The notes under the pieces: generated by a model
Told to the model about the DNA's origin: nothing
What the model saw: only the letters and a program-made list of their open reading frames with translations
Database searches by the model: none
Translations under genes and position numbers: made by a program
Assembly: GCF_024172095.1 (NCBI RefSeq)
Contig: NZ_JAMZDX010000002.1
Location: 558,001 to 622,000 of the forward strand
Direction: 5' to 3'
Origin: Kitasatospora cinereorecta
GTDB taxonomy: Bacteria > Actinomycetota > Actinomycetes > Streptomycetales > Streptomycetaceae
DNA: 64,000 bases
Shown here: positions 15,198 to 24,737 of the stretch, piece by piece
How the letters are laid out: each line of letters opens with the position of its first letter
Numbering within the stretch: position 1 is the first letter of the stretch

Positions 15198-16067
15198 ATG
15201 CAGAGCACCGACACCCCCCTGCTCACCTCCGTCCGCTCGCCGCGCGTGGTCGCCGCCCGCAAGCTGGCCCGGCGCAACCAGCGGAGCAAGGAGCGCCGTT
15301 TCCTCGCCGAGGGCCCGCAGGCCGTCCGGGAGGCGGTGGCGTACGGCCGGGCACCGGGCTCGAGCGAGCACGCCGTGGTGGAGATCTACCTCACCCAGGA
15401 CGCCGCCGAGCGGCACGCCGCGATCGTCGCGGACGCGCGGGAGGCCGGCCTGCCGGTGCTCACCGCCACCGACGAGGTGATCGCCGAGATCTGCGACACC
15501 GTGACCCCGCAGGGCATCGTGGCGCTCTGCCGCTTCATCGACACCCCGTTCGAGGAGGTGCTGCGGGCCCGCCCGCAGCTGGTCGCCGTGCTGGCGCACG
15601 TCCGCGACCCCGGGAACGCGGGCACCGTGCTGCGCACCGCCGACGCGGCCGGCGCGGACGCGGTGATCCTCACCGACGCCTCGGTCGACCCGTACAACCC
15701 GAAGGCCGTCCGGGCCTCCGTCGGCAGCCTGTTCCACCTGCCGTTCGCCACCGGGGTGCCGATCGAGGAGGCTGTCGCCCGGCTGCGCGAGGCCGGGGTA
15801 CGGGTGCTCGCCGCCGACGGCGCGGGGGAGCGCGACTTGGACCAGGAGCTCGACGAGGGCACCCTCGGCGCGCCCGGCGCATGGGTGTTCGGGAACGAGG
15901 CGTGGGGTCTGCCGGAGGAGACCCGCGCACTGGCCGACGAGGTGGTGCGCGTCCCCATCCACGGGCATGCCGAGAGTCTCAACCTCGCCACGGCCGCCGC
16001 CGTGTGCCTCTACGCCTCCGCCCGCGCCCAGCGCTCTCCCGGAGGGTGTCGCGCGAAGGGCCAGTAG
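15198..16067 (+). CDS. TrmH/SpoU-family RNA 2'-O-methyltransferase
   Basis: A 289-residue SPOUT-class enzyme that methylates a ribose 2'-OH in rRNA or tRNA with SAM. The N-terminal substrate-binding domain has RRNQRSKERRFLAEGPQAVREA. The knotted SPOUT domain has motif 1 HVRDPGNAGTVLRTADAAGAD (catalytic Asn and Arg), motif 2 AWVFGNEAWGLPEE and motif 3 IPIHGHAESLNLATAAAVCLY (read as VPIHGHAESLNLATAAAV). The exact RNA target is not determined. ATG 15198 follows CAGAGAACGAGA. The position between rplT and the kinase-pheST block is usual in Streptomyces. Confidence 0.9.
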   Translation: MQSTDTPLLTSVRSPRVVAARKLARRNQRSKERRFLAEGPQAVREAVAYGRAPGSSEHAVVEIYLTQDAAERHAAIVADAREAGLPVLTATDEVIAEICDTVTPQGIVALCRFIDTPFEEVLRARPQLVAVLAHVRDPGNAGTVLRTADAAGADAVILTDASVDPYNPKAVRASVGSLFHLPFATGVPIEEAVARLREAGVRVLAADGAGERDLDQELDEGTLGAPGAWVFGNEAWGLPEETRALADEVVRVPIHGHAESLNLATAAAVCLYASARAQRSPGGCRAKGQ

Positions 16068-16109
16068 CGCTAGGGTCTGGGGCGGGGAGAAGCGCCGGGG
16101 AGGACAGCG

Positions 16110-17216
16110 ATGGGCGGCAGCAGTCGGGCCGAGCTCGACCCGGACGACCTGCCGGACGGCCTGGTCGTCGCCGACGAGCAGGGCCGGGTGACGGTGTTCA
16201 ACCGGGCGGCCGCCCGGATCACGGGGCTGAGCCCGCAGGCGGTCCTGGGCCGCCCGCTGGAGCAGGCCCTGCCGCTGGAGGACCTGGACGGCCGCCGCTG
16301 GTGGCCGCTGACCGACCCGTACGGCGGCCTGGCCATCCGGACCGGACAGCCCGAGCGCAACCTGTTACTGCCCGGCGGCCGCGAGGTGCTGGTCTGCGCC
16401 CGCTACCTCCGGGACCGGCCGCTCGGGCCGGTGCGGCGGGTCACCGTCGCGCTGCGCGGCACCGAGGCCCGCCGGCGCACCGAGCGCAGCCACGCCGAGC
16501 TGATCGCCACCGTCGCGCACGAGCTGCGCTCCCCGCTGACCAGCGTGAAGGGGTTCACCGCGACCCTGCTGGCCAAGTGGGAGCGGTTCAACGACGGGCA
16601 GAAGCGGGTGATGCTGGAGACCGTCGATGCCGACGCGGACCGGGTCACCCGGCTGATCGCCGAGCTGCTGGACATCTCCCGGATCGACGCCGGCCGGCTG
16701 GAGCTGCGCAAGCAGCGGGTCGACCTGGCCGCGGCGGTCCGCCGGCACGTGGACGGCAAGGTCGCCGCGGGCACCCCCGCCGAGCGCTTCGACATCCGGA
16801 TCGCCGAGCCGCTCGGCGAGCTGTGGGCGGACCCGGACAAGGTCGACCAGGTGCTCGCCAACCTGCTGGAAAATGCGGTGCGGCACGGCGAGGGAACTGT
16901 CACGATCGAACTGGCGCCCGCCAAGGAAGTGGTCGAGGCGGCCGGCTGGGAGCCCACGGGCACCCCGCCCCGAGTGCTGGAAGGTACGGCGGTCACGGTG
17001 AGCGACGAAGGCGGAGGCATCCCCGAGGAGTCGATGCCGCGCGTCTTCACCCGCTTCTGGCGCGGCTCCAAGCGCGGCGGCACCGGCCTCGGCCTCTATA
17101 TCGTCAAGGGCATCGTGGAGGCCCACGGCGGCGCGATCCGGATCAGCCGGGCGCCCGGCGGCGGTGCTCAGTTCCGATTTATCCTGCCCGCCGCGATCCC
17201 GGACTTCATGTACTGA
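16110..17216 (+). CDS. PAS-domain sensor histidine kinase, orphan, with TTA codon
   Basis: A 368-residue soluble kinase. A PAS domain (about 10-75: DGLVVADEQGRVTVFNRAAA, then ITGLSPQAVLGRPLE) is followed by the H-box VAHELRSPLTSVKGF with the phospho-His, the N-box LLENAVRHG, G1 DEGGGIPEE and G2 GTGLGLYIVKG. There is no transmembrane helix, so the signal is cytoplasmic, and no response regulator is adjacent. Codon 86 (16365-16367) is TTA, the only one found in the window, so translation should depend on the bldA tRNA and be delayed to development. It sits between the RNA methyltransferase and pheS. Confidence 0.92.
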   Translation: MGGSSRAELDPDDLPDGLVVADEQGRVTVFNRAAARITGLSPQAVLGRPLEQALPLEDLDGRRWWPLTDPYGGLAIRTGQPERNLLLPGGREVLVCARYLRDRPLGPVRRVTVALRGTEARRRTERSHAELIATVAHELRSPLTSVKGFTATLLAKWERFNDGQKRVMLETVDADADRVTRLIAELLDISRIDAGRLELRKQRVDLAAAVRRHVDGKVAAGTPAERFDIRIAEPLGELWADPDKVDQVLANLLENAVRHGEGTVTIELAPAKEVVEAAGWEPTGTPPRVLEGTAVTVSDEGGGIPEESMPRVFTRFWRGSKRGGTGLGLYIVKGIVEAHGGAIRISRAPGGGAQFRFILPAAIPDFMY

Positions 17217-17275
17217 CGTCCCCGGCGGGCTTCCCAGCGGGCGGTCACGCGCGGTAGGCGCGTGCGCGCTACGAC

Positions 17276-17281
17276 TACACT
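17276..17281 (+). promoter_or_regulatory. Probable -10 box of pheST
   Basis: TACACT lies about 155 bases upstream of the pheS start and fits a HrdB-type -10 element; no good -35 is seen. The leader between it and pheS is GC-rich with possible hairpins but lacks a T-box specifier or antiterminator sequence. Confidence 0.35.
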
Positions 17282-17436
17282 CGACCTTTGGCGTTGTGGG
17301 ACGCCCTGCGCGGCCGCGCCGCGGACACCCCTCCCGATCCCGGGTCCGGGGGCTGCCCGTGCCCCGGCCACGCCGGGCGTGACGCAAGGGCGAGCAACAC
17401 CCCCTGATCACGAGCAGGAGCACGGGAAAGATAGAG

Positions 17437-18558
17437 ATGTCCGCACCCAACAAGTCGTACGACCCGGTCGAGGTCGAGGCACTCAAGCCCGAGGTGGTGG
17501 AGCAGGCGCGGGACGAGGCGTTCGCCGCGTTCGCCGCCGCCGCCAGCCTGGAGGAGCTGAAGCAGGCGAAGGTCGCCCACACCGGGGACCGCTCGCCGCT
17601 GGCCCTCGCCAACCGCGAGATCGGCGCCCTGCCCCCGCACGCCAAGGCTGCCGCCGGCAAGCTCATCGGCCAGGCCCGCGGCGCGGTCAACCAGGCCCTG
17701 GCCAAGCGCCAGACCGAGCTGGAGGCCGAGCGCGACGCCCGGGTCCTGGTCGAGGAGGCGGTGGACGTCACGCTGCCGTACGACCGGGTTCCGCGCGGCG
17801 CCCGGCACCCGCTGACCACCCTGGCCGAGCGGATCGAGGACACCTTCGTGGCCATGGGCTACGAGGTCGCCTCCGGCCCCGAGGTCGAGGCGGAGTGGCT
17901 CAACTTCGACGCCCTCAACCTGCACCAGGACCACCCGGCCCGCTCGATGCAGGACACCTTCTTCGTGCAGGCCCCGGACGGCTCGGCCGACTCCGGCGTG
18001 GTCATGCGCACCCAGACGTCCCCGGTGCAGATCCGCACCATGCTGGACCGCCGGCCGCCGCTCTACGCGGTCAGCCCCGGCCGGGTCTACCGCACCGACG
18101 AGCTGGACGCCACCCACACCCCCGTGTTCCGCCAGGTCGAGGCCATCGCGGTGGACGAGGGCATCACCTTCGCCGACCTCAAGGGCACCATCGAGGCGCT
18201 GGTCGAGAAGCTCATCGGCACCGGCCTGGAGTTGCGCTGGCGCCCCTCGTACTTCCCGTTCACCGAGCCCAGCGCCGAGATCGACCTGCAGTGCTTCGTC
18301 TGCCGCGGCGCGTCCGTCGGCAACCCCGACCGCCCTTGTCGCACCTGCTCCTCCGAGGGCTGGATCGAGCTGGGCGGCTGCGGCGTGGTCAACCCCCGCG
18401 TGCTGGTCGCGGCCGGTGTCGACCCCGACCGCTACAGCGGCTTCGCCTTCGGCCTGGGCCTGGAGCGAATCCTCATGAACCGCCACAACGTCGCCGACAT
18501 GCGCGACATGGTCGAGGGTGACGTCCGCTTCACCCTCCCGTTCGGGATGGAGATCTGA
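17437..18558 (+). CDS. pheS: Phenylalanine--tRNA ligase alpha subunit
   Basis: The catalytic subunit of the alpha2-beta2 PheRS, 373 residues. The N-terminal coiled-coil arm (about 1-100) binds tRNA. Class II motif 1 is in [20 protein letters not shown], motif 2 in [20 protein letters not shown] and motif 3 in [32 protein letters not shown] lines the Phe pocket. ATG 17437 has GGGAAAGA upstream. The stop overlaps the pheT start by one base (TGATG), so synthesis of the two subunits is coupled. Confidence 0.97.
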   Translation: MSAPNKSYDPVEVEALKPEVVEQARDEAFAAFAAAASLEELKQAKVAHTGDRSPLALANREIGALPPHAKAAAGKLIGQARGAVNQALAKRQTELEAERDARVLVEEAVDVTLPYDRVPRGARHPLTTLAERIEDTFVAMGYEVASGPEVEAEWLNFDALNLHQDHPARSMQDTFFVQAPDGSADSGVVMRTQTSPVQIRTMLDRRPPLYAVSPGRVYRTDELDATHTPVFRQVEAIAVDEGITFADLKGTIEALVEKLIGTGLELRWRPSYFPFTEPSAEIDLQCFVCRGASVGNPDRPCRTCSSEGWIELGGCGVVNPRVLVAAGVDPDRYSGFAFGLGLERILMNRHNVADMRDMVEGDVRFTLPFGMEI

Positions 18559-21065
18559 TGCGCGTCCCGCTTTCCTGGCTGCGCGAGTACGTCGACCTGC
18601 CGGCCGGTGAGACCGGTCGCGACGTGGCGGCCCGCCTGGTCCGCGCCGGGCTCGAGGTCGAGACCGTCGAGCAGCTCGGCGCCGACCTCAAGGGCCCGCT
18701 GGTGGTCGGCGAGGTGCTCTCCATCGACGAGCTCTCCGGCTTCAAGAAGCCGATCCGGCACTGCTTCGTCAACGTCGGCACCGCCAACGGCACCGGCGAG
18801 CCGCAGGAGATCGTCTGCGGCGCGACCAACTTCGCCGTCGGCGACAAGGTCGTCGTGGTCCTGCCGGGCGCCGTGCTGCCCGGCCCGTTCCCGATCGCCG
18901 CGCGGCAGACCTACGGCCACACCTCGGCCGGCATGATCTGCTCCGCCCGCGAGCTCGGCATGGGTGACGACCACAACGGCATCATCGTGCTGGAGTCGCA
19001 CCACGAGCCCGGCACCGACGCCGTCGAGCTGCTCCAGCTGGTCGACGAGGTCCTCGACATCGCCGTCACCCCGGACCGCGGCTACTGCCTGTCCATGCGC
19101 GGCGTGGCCCGCGAGGCCGCCGCCGCGTACGGCCTTCCGCTGGCCGACCCGGCGCTGCTGGACGTGCCCCCGGCCAACTCCTACGGCTACCCGGTCAAGG
19201 TCGCCGACCCGGCCGGCTGCGACCGCTTCGTCGCCCGCACCGTCACCGGCGTCGAGCCGTCCGCCCGGACCCCGATCTGGATGCAGCGCCGCCTGCAGAA
19301 GGCCGGCATCCGCCCGATCTCGCTGACCGTCGACATCACCAACTACGTGATGCTCGAGGTCGGCCAGCCGCTGCACGCCTACGACCGGAACCGGGTCGAC
19401 GGCCCGATCCAGGTCCGCCGGGCCGAGGAGGGCGAGATCCTCACCACCCTCGACGGGGTCAAGCGCAAGCTGTCCGCCGAGGACCTGCTGATCTGCGACA
19501 ACTCCGGCCCGATCGGTCTGGCCGGCGTCATGGGCGGCGCCACCACCGAGATCCTCGACCCGGTGCTCGACCCGGAGACCGGCCTGGTCACCGGCTCCAC
19601 CGAGGTGATCGTCGAGGCGGCGCACTTCGACCCGATCGCGGTCGCCCGCACTGCCAAGCGCCACAAGCTGCCCTCCGAGGCGTCCAAGCGCTTCGAGCGC
19701 GGCGTCGACCCGGAGGCCGCCCGCGCCGCCGCCCAGCGCGCGGTCGACCTGCTGGTCCTGATCGCCGGCGGCACCGCCGAGGCCGGTGTCACCGACATCG
19801 CGGCCCCGCACCCCGTGCGCACCATCTCCATCGCCGCGGACCTGCCGGACCGCGTCGCCGGCACCGAGTACGGCCGCGAGACCGTCACCCGGCGCCTGCA
19901 GGAGATCGGCTGCGGCGTGGTCGGCGCCGACACCCTCGAGGTCACCCCGCCGTCCTGGCGCCCCGACCTCACCGACCCGTACGACCTCGCGGAGGAGGTC
20001 ATCCGGCTGGAGGGCTACGACAACGTGCCCGCCCGGATGCCCACCGTCCCGCCGGGCCGCGGCCTGAGCGAGGCCCAGCGCTTCCACCGCCGGGTCGGCG
20101 TGGCGCTGGCCGGCGCCGGCTACGTCGAGATCAACGCCTACCCGTTCCTCGGCGAGGCCGCGTTCGACGGCCTCGGCCTGGACAAGGACGACCGGCGCCG
20201 CCGTACCGTCAAGCTGGTCAACCCGCTCAACGACGAGGAGCCGGCGCTGCGCACCACGCTGCTGCCCGGCCTGCTCGGGGCGCTGCGCCGCAACATCGGC
20301 CGCGGCAACACCGACCTCGCCCTGTTCGAGACCGGCACCGTCTTCCTGCCCAAGGACGAGCTCAAGGTCGCCCCGCGCCTGCCGGTCGACCGCCGGCCCA
20401 GCGACACCGAGATCGCCGAGCTGAACGCCGCCCTCCCGCACCAGCCGCGCCGGGTCGCCGTCGCGCTGGCCGGCGAGCGGCTGCCGTCCGGCTGGTGGGG
20501 CAAGGGCTCCGGCGCCGTGTGGGCCGACGCGATCGAGGCCGGCCGTACGGTCGCCGCCGCCGCCGGCGTCGAACTGACCGTCCGCCAGGCCCAGTACGCG
20601 CCCTGGCACCCGGGCCGCTGCGCCGAACTGCTGGTCGGCGACGTGGTCGTCGGCCACGCCGGCGAGCTGCACCCGCGGGTCATCAAGGCGCTGCACCTGC
20701 CCGAGCGCACCAGCGTGATGGAGCTCGACCTCGACCTGGTCTTCGAGGACGGCCGCCGCGTCAGCGGCCCCGCCGTCTCCGCGTACCCGGTCGCGACCCA
20801 GGACGTCGCGCTGATCGTCGACAGCTCGGTGCCGGCCGCCGAGGTCGAGGCCGCGCTGCGCGAGGGCGCCGGCGAGCTGCTGGAGGCGATCCGGCTGTTC
20901 GACGTCTTCACCGGCGAGCAGGCGGGCGAGGGCAAGAAGTCGCTGGCGTACACGCTGCGGTTCCGCGCCGCGGACCGCACGCTGACCGCCGACGAGGCCA
21001 CCGCCGCACGCGAGGCCGCGGTCGCCCTGGCGGGCAGCCGTACGGGCGCGACGCTGCGCGGCTAG
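18558..21065 (+). CDS. pheT: Phenylalanine--tRNA ligase beta subunit
   Basis: The 835-residue beta subunit of PheRS. Domains in order: N-terminal B1 and the OB-fold tRNA-binding domain (about 40-150), B3/B4 editing domain that clears Tyr-tRNA(Phe) (about 210-400), B5 (about 405-475), the pseudo-catalytic B6/B7 region (about 480-710) and the C-terminal anticodon-binding FDX-ACB domain ([14 protein letters not shown] onward). Length is normal. ATG 18558 overlaps the pheS stop. A palindromic repeat (R4) follows 8 bases after the TAG. Confidence 0.97.
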   Translation: MRVPLSWLREYVDLPAGETGRDVAARLVRAGLEVETVEQLGADLKGPLVVGEVLSIDELSGFKKPIRHCFVNVGTANGTGEPQEIVCGATNFAVGDKVVVVLPGAVLPGPFPIAARQTYGHTSAGMICSARELGMGDDHNGIIVLESHHEPGTDAVELLQLVDEVLDIAVTPDRGYCLSMRGVAREAAAAYGLPLADPALLDVPPANSYGYPVKVADPAGCDRFVARTVTGVEPSARTPIWMQRRLQKAGIRPISLTVDITNYVMLEVGQPLHAYDRNRVDGPIQVRRAEEGEILTTLDGVKRKLSAEDLLICDNSGPIGLAGVMGGATTEILDPVLDPETGLVTGSTEVIVEAAHFDPIAVARTAKRHKLPSEASKRFERGVDPEAARAAAQRAVDLLVLIAGGTAEAGVTDIAAPHPVRTISIAADLPDRVAGTEYGRETVTRRLQEIGCGVVGADTLEVTPPSWRPDLTDPYDLAEEVIRLEGYDNVPARMPTVPPGRGLSEAQRFHRRVGVALAGAGYVEINAYPFLGEAAFDGLGLDKDDRRRRTVKLVNPLNDEEPALRTTLLPGLLGALRRNIGRGNTDLALFETGTVFLPKDELKVAPRLPVDRRPSDTEIAELNAALPHQPRRVAVALAGERLPSGWWGKGSGAVWADAIEAGRTVAAAAGVELTVRQAQYAPWHPGRCAELLVGDVVVGHAGELHPRVIKALHLPERTSVMELDLDLVFEDGRRVSGPAVSAYPVATQDVALIVDSSVPAAEVEAALREGAGELLEAIRLFDVFTGEQAGEGKKSLAYTLRFRAADRTLTADEATAAREAAVALAGSRTGATLRG

Positions 21066-21073
21066 TTTCCTTC

Positions 21074-21149
21074 AGGGGCGCGGGGAACTGCGCGACCAAG
21101 CCATCGCTCCACGTGAGCGCGTGGCTGGGCGCGCAGGCCCCGCGCCCCT
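21074..21149. repeat. Dispersed palindromic repeat copy R4 (76-bp class)
   Basis: Left arm AGGGGCGCGGGGAACTGCGC, right arm degenerate but ending CCCCGCGCCCCT. The loop reads CCATCGCTCCACGTGAGCG, the same orientation as R1 and opposite to R2/R3. It lies just after pheT, where a terminator is expected. The flank CGTGGTTGGCC recurs beside R5 and R6. Confidence 0.75.
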
Positions 21150-21222
21150 CGTGGTTGGCCCGCCAGGACCGGTGCCGTCAAGCTGGAGGGAGGGTCCTGC
21201 GACCTCCGGAGGCGAGCGTGCC

Positions 21223-22029
21223 GTGAACATCCACCGCATCGGGCGAGAGATCAGCGTCCTCAGCGACTGCCTGGAGGTGCCCGGGCTGGGCTTCCTCCCG
21301 GTGAACGCGTTCGTGCTGCACGCGGCCGAGCCGGTCGTGGTGGACACCGGACTCGGGCTGCCGGACCGGGACTTCCTGGCGGCGGTCGGTGAGGTGCTGG
21401 ACCCGTCCGAGGTGCGGTGGATCTGGCTGACCCACCCCGACCGCGACCACACCGGCGGCCTGTTCGCGCTGCTGGAGGCGGCCCCCGAGGCGCGACTGGT
21501 CACCACCTTCGTGGGAGTGGGCATCCTGTCGTGCGAGACCCCGGTGCCGCTCGACCGGGTGCACCTGCTCAACCCCGGCCAGTCGCTGCCGGTGGGGGAC
21601 CGGACCCTGCACGCGTTCCGTCCGCCGCTGTGGGACAACCCGGCGACGGTGGGCTTCTACGACGACCGCACCCGCGCCTGCTTCAGCTCGGACTGCTTCG
21701 GCGGCGTGATGCCGACCGCCGACGTCGCGGCCGGCGACGACGCGGGGGTGCTGGCCCCCGCCGACCTGCGGGACTCGCAGCTGCTCTGGGCGAGTGTGGA
21801 CAGCCCGTGGCTGGAACTGGTGGACCGGGACACGTTCCTGACCACGGTGCACCCGCTGCGCGACATGGCGCCGGAGTCGGTGCTGTCGACCCATCTGCCG
21901 CCCGCGGTGGACCTGTTGCCCGCGCTGCTGGACTTCGTCAGCGGTGCGCCGGGGCTGACCCCGTTCGTCGGCCCGGACCAGCAGGCGCTGGAGCGGATGC
22001 TGGCCGGGTTCGAGCCCGCGGCGCCGTAG
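21223..22029 (+). CDS. MBL-fold metallo-hydrolase (oxygen-binding di-iron type)
   Basis: A 268-residue metallo-beta-lactamase fold protein. The metal motif is THPDRDHTGG (H-x-D-x-D-H), preceded by VVVDTGLGLPD; further ligands are in FSSDCFGG and STHLPPAVD. The arrangement resembles the diiron domain of FprA/ROO-like flavodiiron proteins, but the flavodoxin half is absent, so the reaction is unknown. GTG 21223 is the start, with GGAGG 10 bases upstream. It is followed by the chitosanase gene, apparently as a separate transcript. Confidence 0.82.
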   Translation: MNIHRIGREISVLSDCLEVPGLGFLPVNAFVLHAAEPVVVDTGLGLPDRDFLAAVGEVLDPSEVRWIWLTHPDRDHTGGLFALLEAAPEARLVTTFVGVGILSCETPVPLDRVHLLNPGQSLPVGDRTLHAFRPPLWDNPATVGFYDDRTRACFSSDCFGGVMPTADVAAGDDAGVLAPADLRDSQLLWASVDSPWLELVDRDTFLTTVHPLRDMAPESVLSTHLPPAVDLLPALLDFVSGAPGLTPFVGPDQQALERMLAGFEPAAP

Positions 22030-22105
22030 CGACCTCTGACGGTCCTCTGTCACAAACCGCCGCAACCCCTTGCGGGGACGGTGGACCTGACGCTTCAATC
22101 CTGGT

Positions 22106-22120
22106 TAGGAAAGTTTCCTA
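22106..22120. promoter_or_regulatory. CsnR-type palindrome upstream of chitosanase gene
   Basis: TAGGAAA, a central G, then TTTCCTA form a perfect 15-bp palindrome 52 bases before the chitosanase start. From memory it resembles the box bound by the ROK-family repressor CsnR in S. lividans, which is relieved by chitosan oligomers. It overlaps the expected promoter. Confidence 0.65.
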
Positions 22121-22171
22121 TCCTTCCTGCGCGGCACCCCCATGCCCGCACCGAAGCAGACGGAGCGTCAC

Positions 22172-23041
22172 ATGCACTCAGCACAGCACCGCGCCGCCCG
22201 CACCACCCGTACGAGCCGTACGACCCGCACCGCCCTCGCAGTCCTGCTGGCCGCGGTCCCCCTCACCCTGGCCACCGCGGGCGTCGGCAACGCCGCCCCG
22301 GTCCCGGCCGGGGCGGTCCAGCTCGCCGGCGTCGGCCTGGACGACGCCCACAAGAAGGAGATCGCGATGGAGCTGGTCTCCAGCGCGGAGAACTCCTCGC
22401 TGGACTGGAAGGCCCAGTACAAGTACATCGAGGACATCCACGACGGCCGCGGCTACACCGGCGGCATCATCGGCTTCTGCTCGGGCACCGGCGATATGCT
22501 CGAACTGGTCCAGCACTACACGGACCTGAAGCCCGGCAACATCCTGGCCAAGTACCTGCCCGCGCTGAAGAAGGTCAACGGCAGCGAGTCGCACTCCGGC
22601 CTGGGCTCCGCGTTCACCAACGACTGGGCCACCGCCGCCAAGGACACCGTCTTCCAGCAGGCGCAGAACGACGAGCGCGACCGGGTCTACTTCAACCCGG
22701 CGGTCAAGCAGGGCAAGGCGGACGGACTGCGCGCGCTCGGCCAGTTCATCTACTACGACGCCATCGTGATGCACGGCCCGGGCTCGGACTCCGACAGCTT
22801 CGGCGGCATCCGCGCCGCCGCCATGAAGAAGGCCAAGACCCCGGCCCAGGGCGGCGACGAGGCGACCTACCTCAAGGCGTTCCTGGACGCCCGCAAGGTC
22901 GTCATGAAGAAGGAGGAGGCGCACGCCGACACCAGCCGGGTCGACACCGAGCAGCTGGTCTTCCTCAACGCCAAGAACTTCGACCTCAACCCGCCGCTGA
23001 AGTGGAAGGTCTACGGCGACCCGTACCAGATCAACAGCTGA
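22172..23041 (+). CDS. csnA: Secreted chitosanase, GH46
   Basis: A 289-residue secreted enzyme that hydrolyses chitosan with inversion. The signal peptide is long and Arg-rich (about 1-41, ending NAAP). The mature GH46 domain has the proton donor Glu in SSAENSSLDW, the catalytic Asp in IHDGRGYTGGIIGF, the conserved CSGTGDMLELV and the C-terminal PPLKWKVYGDPYQI. Length matches Streptomyces N174 chitosanase. ATG 22172 has GGAG 8 bases upstream; an upstream ATG at 22142 is unlikely. No CsnR regulator or sugar transporter is adjacent. Confidence 0.93.
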   Translation: MHSAQHRAARTTRTSRTTRTALAVLLAAVPLTLATAGVGNAAPVPAGAVQLAGVGLDDAHKKEIAMELVSSAENSSLDWKAQYKYIEDIHDGRGYTGGIIGFCSGTGDMLELVQHYTDLKPGNILAKYLPALKKVNGSESHSGLGSAFTNDWATAAKDTVFQQAQNDERDRVYFNPAVKQGKADGLRALGQFIYYDAIVMHGPGSDSDSFGGIRAAAMKKAKTPAQGGDEATYLKAFLDARKVVMKKEEAHADTSRVDTEQLVFLNAKNFDLNPPLKWKVYGDPYQINS

Positions 23042-23052
23042 CCGGCGGCCCG

Positions 23053-23067
23053 CCCGGCATCGCCGGG
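23053..23067 (+). terminator. Short hairpin after chitosanase gene
   Basis: CCCGGC-ATC-GCCGGG forms a 6-bp stem 12 bases after the stop codon, inside a wider imperfect repeat (GGCCCGCC with GGGGCGG). It probably helps end the chitosanase transcript. Confidence 0.4.
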
Positions 23068-23245
23068 AGGGGCGGTCCGCGCCGACCATGGAGACACCAT
23101 GGCCGCGGCCACCCCTCCCGGCGCCGCGCGGCCTTCGCACTGGCGGCCCGCCTTCGTGCCGGTCCGATAACCGGGCGACAGGCCCGGGACGGACTTGCTA
23201 GCTTCCCCGGCATCGCGCTTCGCCGAGGGGAGATGACGGGCAGTC

Positions 23246-23881
23246 ATGGAGTTCAGGCTCGACGGACCGGTCCTGGAAGGCGCACTCGTACGGCTCGAGC
23301 CGCTCGAACACCGCCACGCGGCCGACCTGGCCGCCGCGGTGGCGGGCGACCGCAGCTCGTACGGCTTCACCTGGGTGCCCGCGCCCGAGGAGGTGGGAGC
23401 GTACATCGACGCCCAGCAGGCCCGGGCGGCCACCGGCCGGCTCGCCCCGTACGCCCAGATCTCGCGGGCCACCGGCCGCGCGGTCGGCGCCACCGCCTAC
23501 TGGGAGCCGCGGACCTGGCCGGAGAGCGGCGAGCTGTACGCGGTCGAGGTCGGCTTCACCTGGCTCGCCCCCGCGGCCCAGGGCACCGGGCTGAACACCG
23601 AGGCCAAGCTGCTGCTGCTCCGGCACGCCTTCGACACCTGGGGCGTGACCCGGGTCGACCTGAAGACCGACGCCCGCAACGCCCGCTCCCGGGCCGCGAT
23701 CTCCGCGCTCGGCGCCTCCTTCGAGGGCGTGCTGCGCAGCTCCTTCCCGTCCTGGGCGCCCGGCGAGCGCGGGCGGCGGCTGCGCGACACCGCGATCTTC
23801 TCCGTCCTCGCCGACGAGTGGCCCGACTGCCGCGCCCGCCTGGAGGACCGGCTGGCCCGACGGCCTACCGGATCTTTCTGA
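23246..23881 (+). CDS. GNAT-family N-acetyltransferase, RimJ/RimL type
   Basis: A 211-residue GNAT of the RimJ/RimL-like group. It begins with the strand VLEGALVRLEPLEHRHAADL typical of that group. The CoA site is degenerate (WLAPAAQGTGLNTEAKLLLLRHAFD), followed by RVDLKTDARNARSRAAISALGASFEGVLRSS with the usual Asn of strand 5. The substrate may be a protein N-terminus or an amino sugar. The ATG follows GGGAGATGACGGGCAGTC. No operon partner is evident; the DUF7873-like gene starts 43 bases later with its own -10 box. Confidence 0.85.
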   Translation: MEFRLDGPVLEGALVRLEPLEHRHAADLAAAVAGDRSSYGFTWVPAPEEVGAYIDAQQARAATGRLAPYAQISRATGRAVGATAYWEPRTWPESGELYAVEVGFTWLAPAAQGTGLNTEAKLLLLRHAFDTWGVTRVDLKTDARNARSRAAISALGASFEGVLRSSFPSWAPGERGRRLRDTAIFSVLADEWPDCRARLEDRLARRPTGSF

Positions 23882-23924
23882 TAATCAGGCGACACGGCGC
23901 GGCGGGGACGATAGCTTTCCGGAC

Positions 23925-24656
23925 GTGGCGAAACTCAACCAGATCATCGCGGTCGAAAAGGGCGTCAAGTCGAAGTCCTTCCAGGAGCTGACCCAGGCCC
24001 ACCACGGCCTGCAGAAGCCCGCCCTGCTCGCCGGCATCTCCCGCACGTACCAGCCCAAGGACGAGGAGGGCGAGCAGCTGCCGCCCGAGTCCACCCGGGT
24101 GCAGGTGCGGGCCGAGGACATCCTGCGCGACACCGCCGCCTCGCTCACCCGGCTGTTCGACGTCACCGCGACCAAGGACTGGGCGAACTGCGCAGCCCGG
24201 GCCGACGTGGTCGTGGACGGGCAGCCGCTGCTGAAGGACGTGCCGGTCACCTATCTGCTCTTCCTGGAGAAGCAGTTGACCGACCTGTACACCTTCGTCC
24301 GCAAGCTGCCGGTGCTGGACGCCTCCGAGGCGTGGAGCCCGGACCCGTCCACCGACGCGTGGAAGACCGACCCGGTCCGCACCATCCGCACCAAGAAGGT
24401 GCCGCGCAACCACGTCAAGGCCGAGGCGACCGAGAAGCACCCGGCGCAGGTCGAGGTGTACTACGAGGACATCCCGGTCGGGTACTGGACGACGGTGAAG
24501 TTCTCCGGTGCGCTGCCCGCCCGCCGGGTCAACGAGCTGGTGCAGCGGGTCGAGAAGCTGCAGCAGGCGGTCCAGTTCGCCCGTGAGGAGGCGAACGGCG
24601 GCGACGTCACCGACAAGCGGGTCGGCGATGCCGTGTTCGGCTACCTGTTCGGGTAG
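23925..24656 (+). CDS. DUF7873-like protein of unknown function, beside permuted tRNA-like array
   Basis: A 243-residue cytoplasmic protein starting (GTG) with AKLNQIIAVEKGVKSKSFQE. It has no known catalytic motif. Visible parts are a basic helical N-terminus ending in AHHGLQKPALLAGISRTY, a central ARADVVVDGQPLLKDVPVTYLLFLEKQL, a Lys-rich RTIRTKKVPRNHVK, a beta region EVYYEDIPVGYWTTVKFSG and a C-terminal helical coiled stretch NELVQRVEKLQQAVQFAREEA. I associate it with DUF7873 from memory. TAGCTT (23912-23917) lies 7 bases before the GTG, suggesting a leaderless mRNA. Its basic surface and position next to the tRNA-like elements hint at RNA binding, which is inference. Confidence 0.7.
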   Translation: MAKLNQIIAVEKGVKSKSFQELTQAHHGLQKPALLAGISRTYQPKDEEGEQLPPESTRVQVRAEDILRDTAASLTRLFDVTATKDWANCAARADVVVDGQPLLKDVPVTYLLFLEKQLTDLYTFVRKLPVLDASEAWSPDPSTDAWKTDPVRTIRTKKVPRNHVKAEATEKHPAQVEVYYEDIPVGYWTTVKFSGALPARRVNELVQRVEKLQQAVQFAREEANGGDVTDKRVGDAVFGYLFG

Positions 24657-24689
24657 CCTCCTGAACGCCCCTCGTGCGAGCGTGGGGGC

Positions 24690-24709
24690 GCGCCGGGTGT
24701 TCCCGGCGC
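24690..24709 (+). terminator. Hairpin between DUF7873-like gene and tRNA-like array
   Basis: GCGCCGGG (24690-24697), loop TGTT, CCCGGCGC (24702-24709): a perfect 8-bp stem 33 bases after the stop of the upstream gene. It may end that mRNA or mark the 5' side of the tRNA-like RNA. Confidence 0.5.
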
Positions 24710-24737
24710 AAAGCTGAAGCTGACAGTTGAAGCTGAC

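Noticed and set aside
17217..17436. T-box riboswitch before pheST
   Set aside because: The antiterminator bulge sequence and a Phe specifier loop were looked for and not found.
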